From positions 682,001-746,000 of the forward strand of contig JBBCBC010000022.1 of NCBI GenBank assembly GCA_037126765.1: a DNA stretch of 64,000 bases, in the 5' to 3' direction. Within the stretch, counting starts at the first letter, position 1; each line of letters begins with the position of its first letter. A model generated the notes under the pieces. That model had not been told where the DNA came from. It saw only the letters and a program-made list of their open reading frames with translations, and did no database searches. The translations under genes and the position numbers were made by a program. Shown here piece after piece: positions 47,101 to 57,816 of the stretch. This stretch comes from Stenogyne calaminthoides (lineage: Eukaryota > Streptophyta > Magnoliopsida > Lamiales > Lamiaceae).

Positions 47101-47433
47101 ACTCGTATTTTACATTAAGGAATATCCTCATCAATCATCCTCCCAAAATATCTCTTCTTGATTTAGGAATTCCTTAGTTGATTATTTGTAAATATTAGAA
47201 TTTCCGTGATTGAGCAATTGTAATATAATTATTAGCACATCTTGTATATTTGGTAGGTAGTTGACCAGGCCTCATTGTACTTGTATATATGGACGATTTC
47301 AGTCCTTGATTCACTGAATAAGTTTTTACGCCTTCAATTCTCTTATATGGTATCATGAGTCTCTCTCTAACGAGTCTCATCGATCTAGCTTTTTCTTCAC
47401 ACTTCCGCATTCTTGTTCGTTGTTCTTCTCCAC

Positions 47434-47935
47434 CATGTCGACCACCGATAACAACACCGATACCACGGCAAACTCTCCTGCGAACAAAATCATCCCCATT
47501 AATGGCCACCACAACTTACCGATTAAACTCACTGGGTCTAATTACCCAGCCTGGCGTGCGCACCTAATGGTCCTTTTAAACGGGCTCGATCTGTCCTCCC
47601 ATCTCGATCTGACTAAGGTCCAGCCGTCGACCTCTCCGGATTATCCTCGATCGTTCCAATAGGATCAAATGCTTCTTGCGGCTGTTCTCGGCTCCCTTTC
47701 ATCTGAGATTCATTCCTTGGTTGTCATTTCTGAAAATACCGCTGACTCAGGGAAAACCCTAGCGGGCACATACGCAAGCACTTCTTTCTCAAGGGTTTTC
47801 CAACTGAAGAAAGACCTTGCCAAAATACAACTCGGATCTCGACCTGCAGCGGAATTTCTTCAGCAAATCAAATCTAAAGTTGATGAACTGGCACTCATCG
47901 ATCGCCGCCTCGCTTGGTTTGCCCGGTATATAACT
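47434..47935 (+). pseudogene. Copia-C gag fragment
   Basis: From the ATG at 47434 the frame reads a Copia gag start (KLTGSNYPAWRAHLMVLLNG) to a TAG at 47660-47662. It resumes with DQMLLAAVLGSLSSEIHSLV and the helical VFQLKKDLAKIQLGSRPAAEF block. Similarity ends near 47910-47935, where unrelated sequence begins. No zinc knuckle is present. Confidence 0.8.
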
Positions 47936-47939
47936 CACG

Positions 47940-50030
47940 GCCAACAAATATCGATTAACAAGCAAGGTAAATAAAAGGCGATAAATCTAACAAGCAACAC
48001 CAAAATTTGGTTACTAAGTTCGTTTTTTGAATAAGACTACGTCTGGGGGCGCCCAAGCCAGGATTCTTTTATTACTTTTTCTGCCTAATACTCTAAGTTG
48101 TTCTCCTTTTACAATAAATGATACATGAAGTATATATAGACAAAGAATTAGGTTAAGACTCTTCATGGGCTTCTTCCGCTGGCTTGCTAGGGTTCCAGCC
48201 GCCAAGGCTAGGGTTTCCCGGGTTAATCCGCGATACCCGCTCCCGGATACACTTGCCATACTTAGGCTCCGTGATATCTACACCATTAACTACAAGTATA
48301 TTTCCCATACTTATCTTTCTATCAGCTTCGGGCTGAAGTCACCTTCGACCTGCACACTTCTCTAAGTCATCTCCGATCTGCATATCTTCCTAAGTCGCCT
48401 TGCGTCCTGCATATTCTTTTAAGTCGCCCTGCGACCTAGATGGCCCAGGCAAGGTCGCCTTAAGTGATAGGAAGGGTGGAAAACCGTCTATACAACCGGG
48501 TCGGGGACCGGATTAAACCATGTTACAACAATTGCCCCTCAAGTCGAGATCGCGTGCTCGCATCGTGGCCTTGACTTGACTCGTTATTCTATCGACCTGT
48601 GGTAGGTCGACCTTGGGAAACGTTCTTGAAGCGAATCGTCATCCTTGGGGAGGCGAATCGTCCCCTCAATTCCTTGAATCGGCGTGGAAGATTTGACGGA
48701 TTTGTCATGATGGCAAGGTAGGTGACTGACATCATGCGTCGTGAATTCGTCCAGTGGGTAATCGCGGTGTTGACCACACGCAACTTTTGCGACTTTATTT
48801 CTTTCGAGCGGTTTGAAATTCATTCTTATAGCACTTCGACCCCCCCCCCTCTTTTCTTATAAAAGGGGCGAGGGTTTTAGGTTTAGTTCCCTTCATCTTC
48901 AACCTTCGTGCAAATAGGCGATTTTCCCTTCAAATTCCGAGTTTTCAACGAAGACTGATTCAGGTAACAACTCCCTTTCTTCTCGAACTCCTCCATGGCT
49001 ACTGATTCTCCGTCTACTCACGGTCTCCGTCCTCTGATTTCATCGTCCTCGGACGACGATAATATGGCTATAGCTCAACTCCGACGCCGCCATGGTTCTA
49101 GCTCTGCAGCCACCAATGTGGGGGGATCTTTGGCCGCTGATGCCCCGATTGACAACTGGGACGGCGGTGGAAATGATGAAGGCGACGACAAGCAGTTTTT
49201 GGCCGAACTGGAGGAGATCACTCATCTTCCTCCGTTGAATATTAGTCCTCCCCATTCCGTTGCACCGGAGAGGAGGACATCTGCATGCCCTTCCAACCCG
49301 GCCCGTGATTATGGGGTTATTGAGCGGGCCTTTGACTACCATACCTACGAGGCCCGAGCTCCATAAAAGCGACCTGAGTGGGGCTATCGAAAGTCGATCG
49401 AGTCGGATTCTGCGACATCGATCGATATGTCGCTCCTCCTTCGCTTGTACAAAGTGCCCCGGGACGTACATTTATACGGAGCGAACTCCGATGAGAGCGC
49501 CGACCAGCCACTGCTCGGTATGATTGCCATCAACGAGCACACCATGGAGGCGGGAATTCGCTTCCCGTTACATCCGGCCATCTCCCACCTCCTTGCGGCC
49601 TGGAAGCAAAGCCTTACCCAAATCACTTGAATGATTGGAGCTACATTCTCTTCACCATGACTATTGCGGGGCAAGCGGGCTAAATCGGTTGCCGACCCCT
49701 CGTGAAATATCCTATGTGATGATGACGAGTCGTGCAACTTCGTAAGGGCGGGGAGCTAGTGAGTGGGATTCCTAATAAGGTCGCCGTGGCATCGAAAATG
49801 GTGGTTCGTCGGGGGCGTGGGAGTCCGTGGATCCTTCGAGTAATTTGAGAGAAATTCCTAATCGGATATAAGCAGAGGTAGAGGACAGCGGCGGTTGCTA
49901 AAAACTCGTGAAAGAGGGAAAATTAGAAGAGCTAGGAAATTGACCCGTCGGACTTAATCGAAAAAATGTCCGGACCGGACCGAAATGATTGACCCGAAAA
50001 AAAAAAATAAAAAATCCAATTTGAACTATA
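47940..50030 (+). mobile_element. Gypsy-type fragment with Transposase_28-like ORF
   Basis: The segment includes LTR-like DNA (CAATTGCCCCTCAAGTCGAG near 48530), a TATA motif TATAAAAG at about 48858, and a reading frame from ATG 48995 to 49366. A shifted frame at 49427-49630 reads LYKVPRDVHLYG..DESADQPLLGMIAINEHTMEAGIRFPLHP, the signature of the 'putative gypsy type transposon' domain (PF04195). That domain is common in plant LTR-element ORFs of unknown function. The frame break and loss of the rest make it a relic. Borders are approximate. Confidence 0.6.
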
Positions 50031-50314
50031 ATTACACATAAACCTACTATGCAATATTGCATACAACTTTTTATCTTGTAATTATTAGAATTTCCATGAT
50101 TGAGCAATTGTAATTATTGCATACAACTTTTTATCTTGTAATTATTAGAATTTCCGTGATTGAGCAATGGTAATTATTAGCACATCTTGTATATTTGGTA
50201 GGTAGTTGACCAGGCCTCATTGTACATGTATATATGGACGATTTCAGTCCTTGTTCAATGAATAAGTTTTTACGCCTTCAATTCTCTTATATTTTAGACG
50301 TTGAGTTGACACTT

Positions 50315-53261
50315 TGTTGGGAAATTAATTGCCCGGATCTATTCGGGGTGAATACTTAAATACAAATTTAATTCTAACAATTATTACTAACATGAATTAA
50401 TCCTATATTAATTCAAATAATAATTCAACAACAAATCATGCATATAAACAAGCCACATAAATCCTACGCATGCGGAATTGCTAAGAGTTTACGTGAACTA
50501 ACCTCTTGGAGTCACAACCGTTGAGAAGATGGATATCCCGTTCACACGAACAAACCCAAAAAGCTTTCTCAAGTATTCCCTTGTACTTGTTCAACAATCC
50601 GGTGGAAAGATGCTCACGAACAATTAACAAAAGGAAAAATAAAATTATGTTGCACCAACTTTGTGGATTTCTAATTTTTCCAACCCACGGAATTACCTTT
50701 GGGGATGAAAAGTTCATCCCTATTTATAATACTAAGGGTGGCCGATTTTTTGTGTGTGAATAAGATGGGAAAACCTTTTTCTTGGTCCCCAAGAAATCTT
50801 GAATATATCTTATATATTCTTTTCTCCATAATTAAATATTCCACAAAATCCCACCTCCTTATTTTATGGATTTTTTTGAAAATAATAGGGAATAGGAATC
50901 CAAGATTTGAATCTTCTTGAATTTATGTGATATTCTTGTATTCAAAGAATACATATCTACCATAATATCTTTTCAAGAAAATCTTTCCTTTCCATATGTT
51001 TTCATAATTTTCGAAAACCTTCATAATTTTCGAAAACCACTTAATAAATAACCAAGTGGGAAATTTCTTGAATTTAATGAGATAATCTTATATTCCAAGA
51101 ATACTTATCTTCATTCCATAACAAAATTCAAAGAAAATCTTTCTCCCATTTTTATTTATTATTTTAAAAAATAATTAGAAAAATTAGGCACAATAATATA
51201 TTTTATTTTAAACATCTTTTTTCAGTTATTAGACTTTATATTTGGGCTACTTGAGGGGTTTTTAGGAGAATTAAGATTGGACCTTCCAATGGACCTTGAA
51301 TTATCAATATTCATGAGCCACAATATTATTCAAGCCCATAAATATTAATGTTGTTCCCGAAAAACCCGATTTAAAACTCGTAAAATGTCAATGGGAGGTG
51401 ACTTTAACATTTTTCCGAATGTGTGTTATGCAGATTTGCTAAAGTATGTATGATAGTTAATATGAAAGCAAATAAGAACACACATATTTTTATAGTGGTT
51501 CGGACGAACATCCACTCTTCCCTTCATGGGGCACCAACTTAACCACCAGATATTTATGGAGCTCTCACTCAACGGGACTTATCTCCCTCACAGGATCGCC
51601 TATAGATGTTTAATGAGTTCTCACCCTCTCAGGACTTATCTCCTCACGGGATTGCCTATGGGACTTATCTCCTCACGGGATTGCCTACCCTCCCTTTACG
51701 GGATTGCTTCTTAACTACCCTCACTTAACCACTATTTTTTCTCTCAAGAAAGGGTATGGGTTTGGTGTTATTTCCAACTAGGTGAGATTTTCCCTTACAT
51801 TGTTTTTTAGCCTTTAAGCTAAGGTTGGGAAAATCTCTCTAAGCTTAGGATATTACATTTATGCTTAGAAATAATGAAGAACACTCTTGGATAAATTTGG
51901 ATATTAAATGCTCTGTGTTCTTGAATGGAGATGCTTGAATATTTGGCTTTAATCTTCACTTTGCAGCATCCTCCATTATCTTCTTTTGAAGATAGTGCAA
52001 TGTATTTATAGTGTGGATTTGAATATTACCGTTGGAGAGTAAATTTAAATCCATAATAATAGTCTTCCAGCTTTTCTTTGTCCTTTTGCACTTTTCCTTG
52101 TAGCTTTATGTCACATCAATATATGTGTTGTCATTTTCTCATTGGACAGTTTTTTGTGTGTCTACCAGATCTGATCAGCTCTCCGATTTCGGGTCGCAGA
52201 GAATCTGGTCTTTGATCGATAAGCAATGAATCGAGATCGACCAAGACAAAGGTCGTGTCACCATCGATCTGCAAGTCAAGATCAATTTTCTTTGATCGAA
52301 TCGCGATCACCGCAACATCAAGACAAATCACCTTCGCTTCTTCTTGTTCCCCCTCAACTTGTTATCTGTAGATTAACTTAAATATCACAAGTTGATAATG
52401 TTTTGGCATAATTCATCAAAACTAAACTATCCCAACATATAATTAATCCCACTACATAATTAATATTGCACTATCCACCTTAACTCATATTACTGTTAAT
52501 ATGGCTCCCGGTTATTATTTCCCGTGTGTAAGATTATCCAGCCCATTAATTAATTTTAGCCACTGAATAGCTTCTCATTAATTAATATTTTTTTCTTGGT
52601 TTAGAACGGCTCAACATTATAATTCATACGTAAACTAATTCCACTTGCAAGATTTAGTATGATAAAACTTCGAGCCTCCCAAGCGGACAAATCAAGCAAG
52701 ACGCGTGCTTGCACACGATTCTCGTATTAAATCTTAGCAATCGTAATGTAACTAATAATATTGCCCAAGATATAAAGTATTGAGTCACATTGATTATCTA
52801 CCCATCATAAGTCAAAGCAATAATTATTAATTTCACACGATCCTATTTAAGGGACGGGGATTAAGAAATAACGAACCACTGAGGTCTAATTCTTCTATAT
52901 TCTGCACTTAAGAATTTGTCCTCCTGTAGGTCCTATTCAGCGCATCATAATGCACTAGTGCAATCTCTTGGTCAAGACAAGCCAATTTGAGGCTTACACT
53001 TCAACCTTTCACGATGGATCGTTCATTTCCATCTGGATTGTAAATTCTATACTTTGTTACAAGGAACTGTTAATTTAATCTTCTGTGATCTGGTATCACT
53101 TAATTAACTATAATGTAACACTACTATTTAGTGAACAGTTGTGCAGTAAATTTATGTAACATTCAATCATATTTAAGGCAACAGTGATAAATAATTTATT
53201 TCAGCAAATAAGACAGAAATTCAGTTTGGTTATACAAAGTAAAAGCATATTTTTCAGTATA
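50315..53261 (-). mobile_element. Copia-A family LTR (solo, truncated), interrupted by another element
   Basis: From TGTTGGGAAATTAATTGCC it is colinear with the inverse Copia-A LTRs up to TTTTTCAGTATA, where the last ~10 bp (the AATCCCAACA end) are missing. The next bases are GH1 exon 10. A 1.09-kb insert occupies 51349-52437. No target duplication can be tested because the right end is lost. Confidence 0.85.
51349..52437. mobile_element. Probable solo LTR of another family nested in the Copia-A LTR
   Basis: The insert begins TGTTGTTCCCGA and ends ATCCCAACA and separates AATATTAA from ATTAATCCCAC, which are continuous in the other LTR copies. TG...CA ends and 1089-bp length fit a solo LTR. 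The adjoining 5 bp (ATTAA / TATAA) are not a clean duplication. No ORF of note. Confidence 0.6.
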
Positions 53262-53705
53262 TAACAAATGAAAATGGTAAATTTGTAATTTATGATAATA
53301 ACAATACTAATATATGAGATTGTTAAATAAATAAAAATTGAACCCATATTTAATTATATGATCTAATTGTTGTGTTACGTTGTTGTTTTTAGGGGTTGCT
53401 GATTTGAAGAATCACAAGCTTACTACTAATGAAGCATGTAGAGACGAGCTGAGGGCGGATTATTACCGAGATCATCTTGGCAATATTCTTGAGGCAATGA
53501 AGTAATAACATCTATAATCAAGTTCAATGGATACACATATAGATTTGGGATGATTTACATAGACTATGTGAATCATTTCAAAAGATTCCCTAAAGATTCA
53601 GTTATTTGATTTGCCAAGTTTTTAGAGAAGAAAAAGATAGAGGACGCCGCGTGGTATGCAAAGTTTTTAGAGGAGATGAAGAAGGAGAAAGAGGAGAACA
53701 TGTGA
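53262..53705 (+). pseudogene. GH1 beta-glucosidase copy 3, 3' stub
   Basis: It begins at the last codons of exon 10 (ACAAATGAAAATG, donor at 53277), then exon 11 (53393-53501, 109 bp as in copy 1) and a fused end of exon 12. Intron 11 and the front of exon 12, including the NFEW region, are deleted; GGATACACATATAG follows at about 53527. A TGA replaces the Trp in the SAMWFAKF motif, after which FAKFLEKKKIEDAAWYAKFLEEMKKEKEENM runs to TGA at 53703-53705. The last segment shows the FAKFLEKKK motif twice. Exons 1-9 and most of exon 10 are missing beyond the Copia-A LTR. Confidence 0.9.
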
Positions 53706-53847
53706 TCCAAAGAAAGTGCATACATGCAATTATAAATATAATATATGTATTATGTAATGTAATGTGTCTTAATGTGTGGTTTGGTATGCTTGCTTGTTGT
53801 ATGGAATAGGACCATCTTAATTATGCCACCAATGTATTGTATCGTGT

Positions 53848-55353
53848 TCGGTTTTGGACTGATAATTGGCTCGGGTATGTGATCGCGGATCGCTTACGTC
53901 TTCCTGCTGGCCTCACCGCTTCTTTATCCTACACAGTTGGTGATGTCTTGTATAATGGGATATGGCACTTTGACGAGGTCTTCTTCGTTCAGTTCCCTGA
54001 GATTGTGATTGATATTCTTCATACTCCGTCTCTTTTCATGGGTATAAGCGGGTCTGGGCAGATTCTTGCTCGGGGATTCTTACAGCCAAGGCTGCTTACT
54101 CTCTTGTCTAGGACTCCACTCTCAGGGTTAGTTGGGCTACATGGGTCTGGGGCCCTTTCATTCCGCCTTGCCGATCGATGACTATTTTGCGCGCTATTTG
54201 GGGCAAGCTACCAACCGGGGTTGATCTCACTCGTATTGGGGCCTGTGGTCCTTCCATATGTCCTCTTTGTCTCGCCTGCCCCGATGAGTTCGAGGATCTT
54301 TTTGCCTCCTGCTCCTTTACGAGACGCCTTTATGATGAGGTAACTCGTATTTTTTACATTCGACTGGATTATACTTTTGGTTTACTTGATATCTTTATGC
54401 AGGCTACGCGTATTGAGTTCGGCAAGCAGGTTCATAGTCTTTTGCGTTTGGCCTTTGTTACTCTTATTTGGGTAATCTGGACGACCTGGAACCGCACTAT
54501 TTTCCAGGATATCCTTCCCAATATCACGGCTGTATGGTCCTCCTTTTGACTCTAGTTCGTGAGGTTGATGTTTTCAAGATTGGTTACATGCGTAATGAGG
54601 TTCAGGAACTGGCCATTTTACGCCGACTTAGGCTCCGGGGTTGTGCTCGTTCACCCCGCACTCCGTTGGGGTTCCGTTGGATCTTGCCCGATCCTGGTTG
54701 GTACAAGGTAAATACGGAAGGCAGTGCTTCTGGTTCCCCGGGCCGCCTCCACATAGGGGGCCTGTTTCGGAATTCGAGGGTTTCTTTTGTTGCTGCCTTT
54801 TTCGTCTTGCTGGATGGGGCTATCCTTTTGAGGCTGAGCTGGCTGCCTGTTTTCATGCCATCCATTTTTCTGCTGAGCTTGGTTGGTTTAATCTTTGGCT
54901 GGAGACGGATTCGGAATGGTTGTCCGTTCGCACAGTGAGGGTCCGTCTTCCATCCTGGCGTCTTCAGGCTCTTTGGAGCCAAGTTGAGAATTTCCGGCAT
55001 GTCCTCAACATTCGCGTCACTCATATATACCGTGAGGGTAATTCCGGTGTTGATAGGCTTTCCAAGTTGGGGTTTCACAAGATTGGTTCGGTCCTTATCC
55101 CGATTTCCATTTTTCGATGTTTTGTTTCATGATATGAACAGGAAATATTTCCGATTATAGTTTTTTCTCTCTTTGGGGACTACCTTAACTCTTGGGTAAT
55201 GCTCTGTAGAGGGGTCACCTTTTTCCGTTGACCAGGAATTTTGCCCTAAGGAGGGTTTTGCCTTGGCAAGGTTTTTTGGGGCCCGGCCTCTGGTCCGACT
55301 TGTGGGCTTATGGTTTTAGGTTGTTTTTTTTCTTTTTATATATTAGTTATTCG
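53848..55353 (+). mobile_element. 5'-truncated LINE (L1-like) insertion
   Basis: A 19-bp duplication, CCAATGTATTGTATCGTGT, stands at 53829-53847 and 55354-55372. The insert encodes only the 3' end of a LINE ORF2, with frameshifts. It has a reverse-transcriptase zinc-binding region (CGPSICPLCLACPDEFEDLFASCSF, within 54178-54549) and an RNase H domain (GWYKVNTEGS near 54697; ETDSEWLSV and VTHIYREGNSGVDRLSKLG within 54641-55132). The 3' end is T-rich rather than poly(A). The unoccupied target occurs in inverse orientation near 56225-56290 downstream of GH1 copy 4. Confidence 0.92.
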
Positions 55354-55372
55354 CCAATGTATTGTATCGTGT

Positions 55373-56250
55373 GGGTATTGGATTAATGAAGATGAAATAA
55401 GAAACAAATATTGTTTGCTAATGATTGGGTTTCATTTTCTCATTTGTATTTCACATATACTTTGCTTGGATATTAGACATGTGCGAATATCTCTTAATGT
55501 TGCTTCTACATATTGCAATGTCTTTCCTAAAAATATTAAGATTGATTTTGAGAGACTAATAGAAAATTGTAAGATGCATGATATATAACATGATATTGCT
55601 AATTATATTAGGAAGACTGGTAAGGTGTATGACAAAAAGAATGACTATGACAGTATATATACATATATGAGGATATACGAGGGTAAATTGCAGACTTGGT
55701 CCTTAGAGAAATTGATAAGGGGCTTTGGTTAAAGAAAAATAAGAAAATTGGCAGAATTGGAGATAAATGTTTAATCAAAATTAGAAATTGATAAGGGCTT
55801 TAATTCACAGTATCTAGATGAAATCAAAACACCCAAATCACACCCAGAATCGAAATGGAAAATGCTTCGACAAGATAATAAAATTGATGAAGCTCCTCTA
55901 TATCGAAAAATCGTGAAAAATAGAAGACAAATATCGGTTTAGGGATCATTACAAAGAGGATCGAATATCCCAAATTTAAGTTGCAAAATGAAGAAGAAGA
56001 TGCAATTGATGATTTGGGCAATAACATGATTTTGTCTCAAAATTGTTATTACTAATATTGTTGAAATTAGTGTTTATTTAATTGGAATTAGTGACATGGA
56101 ATTTTCGAAATTGCATTCCCCTAAAAAAAAACTCATAAGTGTTATTATTAATATAATCAGCATTTCCGCCCAGAGAAAGGGGTGCACGTACCCAGTGCAT
56201 GAGATGAAACAATGTCATTATGTGTTTCTTATTTCAACTTCATTAATACA
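55373..56250. other. Spacer between inverted GH1 copies 3 and 4
   Basis: AT-rich DNA at the centre of a tail-to-tail pair. The first ~30 bp mirror those at about 56225-56260, as expected for an inverted duplication. No convincing gene is seen. Confidence 0.5.
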
Positions 56251-56880
56251 ATACACACACGATACAATACATTGGTGGCATAATTAAGATGCTCTTATTC
56301 CATATAGAAATGTAGCAAACCACACACTCAAGACACATTACATAATATATAATTGCATACATGCACTTCTTTGGATCATATTTTCTCCTCGTCCTCTTTC
56401 GGACCCCACTCGCCCTTTTTCTCGTCTTCTGTCTTTTTCTCCTTATCCTCTTTCTCCTTCTCCTTATCCTCGTCCTTCTCCTCATCTTTCTCGTCCTCTT
56501 TCTTATCCTCGTCCTTCTCGTCCTCTTTCTTCTTCCTCTCCTCTAGAACCTTAACAAACAACTCGTCCATTTTCTTCTTCTCCTCGTCCTCTTTCTTCTT
56601 CTTCTCCTCTAAAAGCTTAGCATGGCATGTAGCGTCCTCTATCTTCTTCTTCTCTAAAAACTTAGCAAACCACATAGCTGAATCTTTAGGGGATCTCTTG
56701 AGATGATTCACATAGTCTATGTAAATCATCCCGAATCTATATGTGTATCCATCAACCCATTCGAAATTCTCACACCATGACCATGCAAAGTAACCCTTCA
56801 CTTTCACACCCTATCTGCAAGTGCAATAATTAGGCAGAGTTAGCTAAAATAATAAAAAATATGACTTATGTTAAAAAGGT

Positions 56881-56891
<11 letters not shown>

Positions 56892-56938
<47 letters not shown>
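56892..56938. repeat. (GA)n microsatellite in intron 11 of GH1 copy 4
   Basis: About 23 uninterrupted GA units. Confidence 0.95.
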
Positions 56939-56940
<2 letters not shown>

Positions 56941-57816
56941 CAGCAGGTAGCCGCTATACAAGATGCGAACAGGATAAACTCCACCCTCATGTGGAAATTC
57001 AAAATCACACGAGAGAGATAAATTAATCACTGTACGTAGGCAGTCATAACCAATGAAACATAAGCAAAGGGCTTGAACTCATTGATTAAAGATGTTATTA
57101 CTTCATTGCTTTTAGGATATTTCCAAGATGATCTCGGTAATAATTCACCCTCCGCTTGTCTCTACATGCTTCATTAGCAGTAAGCTCGTGATTCTTCAAA
57201 TCAGCAACCCCTAAAGACAACGATCATATAATTAAATCTGGGTTCAATCTGGCATATGTGATATTCTATTTTCTGCGGCATATTTTATTCTTTTGTTGTA
57301 CTGTCATTTTAATAGTAATATTTTTATACCACACAAATACATACATACATACATACATACTACTGGTGAAATAAACTATGAACTTGGAACCGTACCGGTG
57401 GACCGATGGGTTTTCTGTTTTTTTGTTTCTGTCAAGTAAAGGGAAAAAATAATTAAAAGATAATATTAATTTATATTCTGTTTATTTAATCAGAAAAGAA
57501 AGGAAAATTAATGATATGGTTTTGTAATTTTATATTGAAGAGCTTAATTACTGTGTGTTCTAATCTGCATATCTTTGTTGTAGCCCGATGCGACTTCAGG
57601 GTTGGGATCATTTTCAACATAATAGGATGTATAATAGTTTAATCCCAGAAAATCAATGGACCCTGAAAGGATGATTAGAATATCACCGTTGAATTGGTGA
57701 TTGGAGAAAACTCTTATTAATAGACCGATTACAGGAATACAACAACTTTTCCAAGATACAAGGAGATTTACATGGAAAGAATAAAATATATAAATACACT
57801 GGATAAAGACTAATTT

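Larger units (their letters stand above)
47193..50291 (+). mobile_element. Copia-C element with foreign internal DNA
   Basis: Matching LTR parts are seen at 47193-47347 and 50143-50291 (both with GACCAGGCCTCATTGTAC and ending CAATTCTCTTATA). TGGTATCA after the first LTR is a primer-binding remnant. Gag follows, but pol is absent; instead Gypsy-type sequence fills about 47940-50030. Outer LTR starts and target duplications could not be fixed. In front of the second LTR a block of about 45 bp (TTTTTATCTTGTAATTATTAG...) is duplicated. Confidence 0.7.

Noticed and set aside
53837..54181. A new host gene downstream of GH1 copy 3
   Set aside because: The frame lies inside the LINE bounded by 19-bp duplications and leads into its zinc-binding and RNase H regions.
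55310..55588. 92-codon ORF between GH1 copies 3 and 4
   Set aside because: It starts in the LINE tail, crosses the target duplication into AT-rich spacer, and has no motif.
56353..56706. 117-codon Ser/Phe/Leu-rich ORF on the + strand
   Set aside because: Antisense of the Lys/Glu-rich tail codons of GH1 copy 4.
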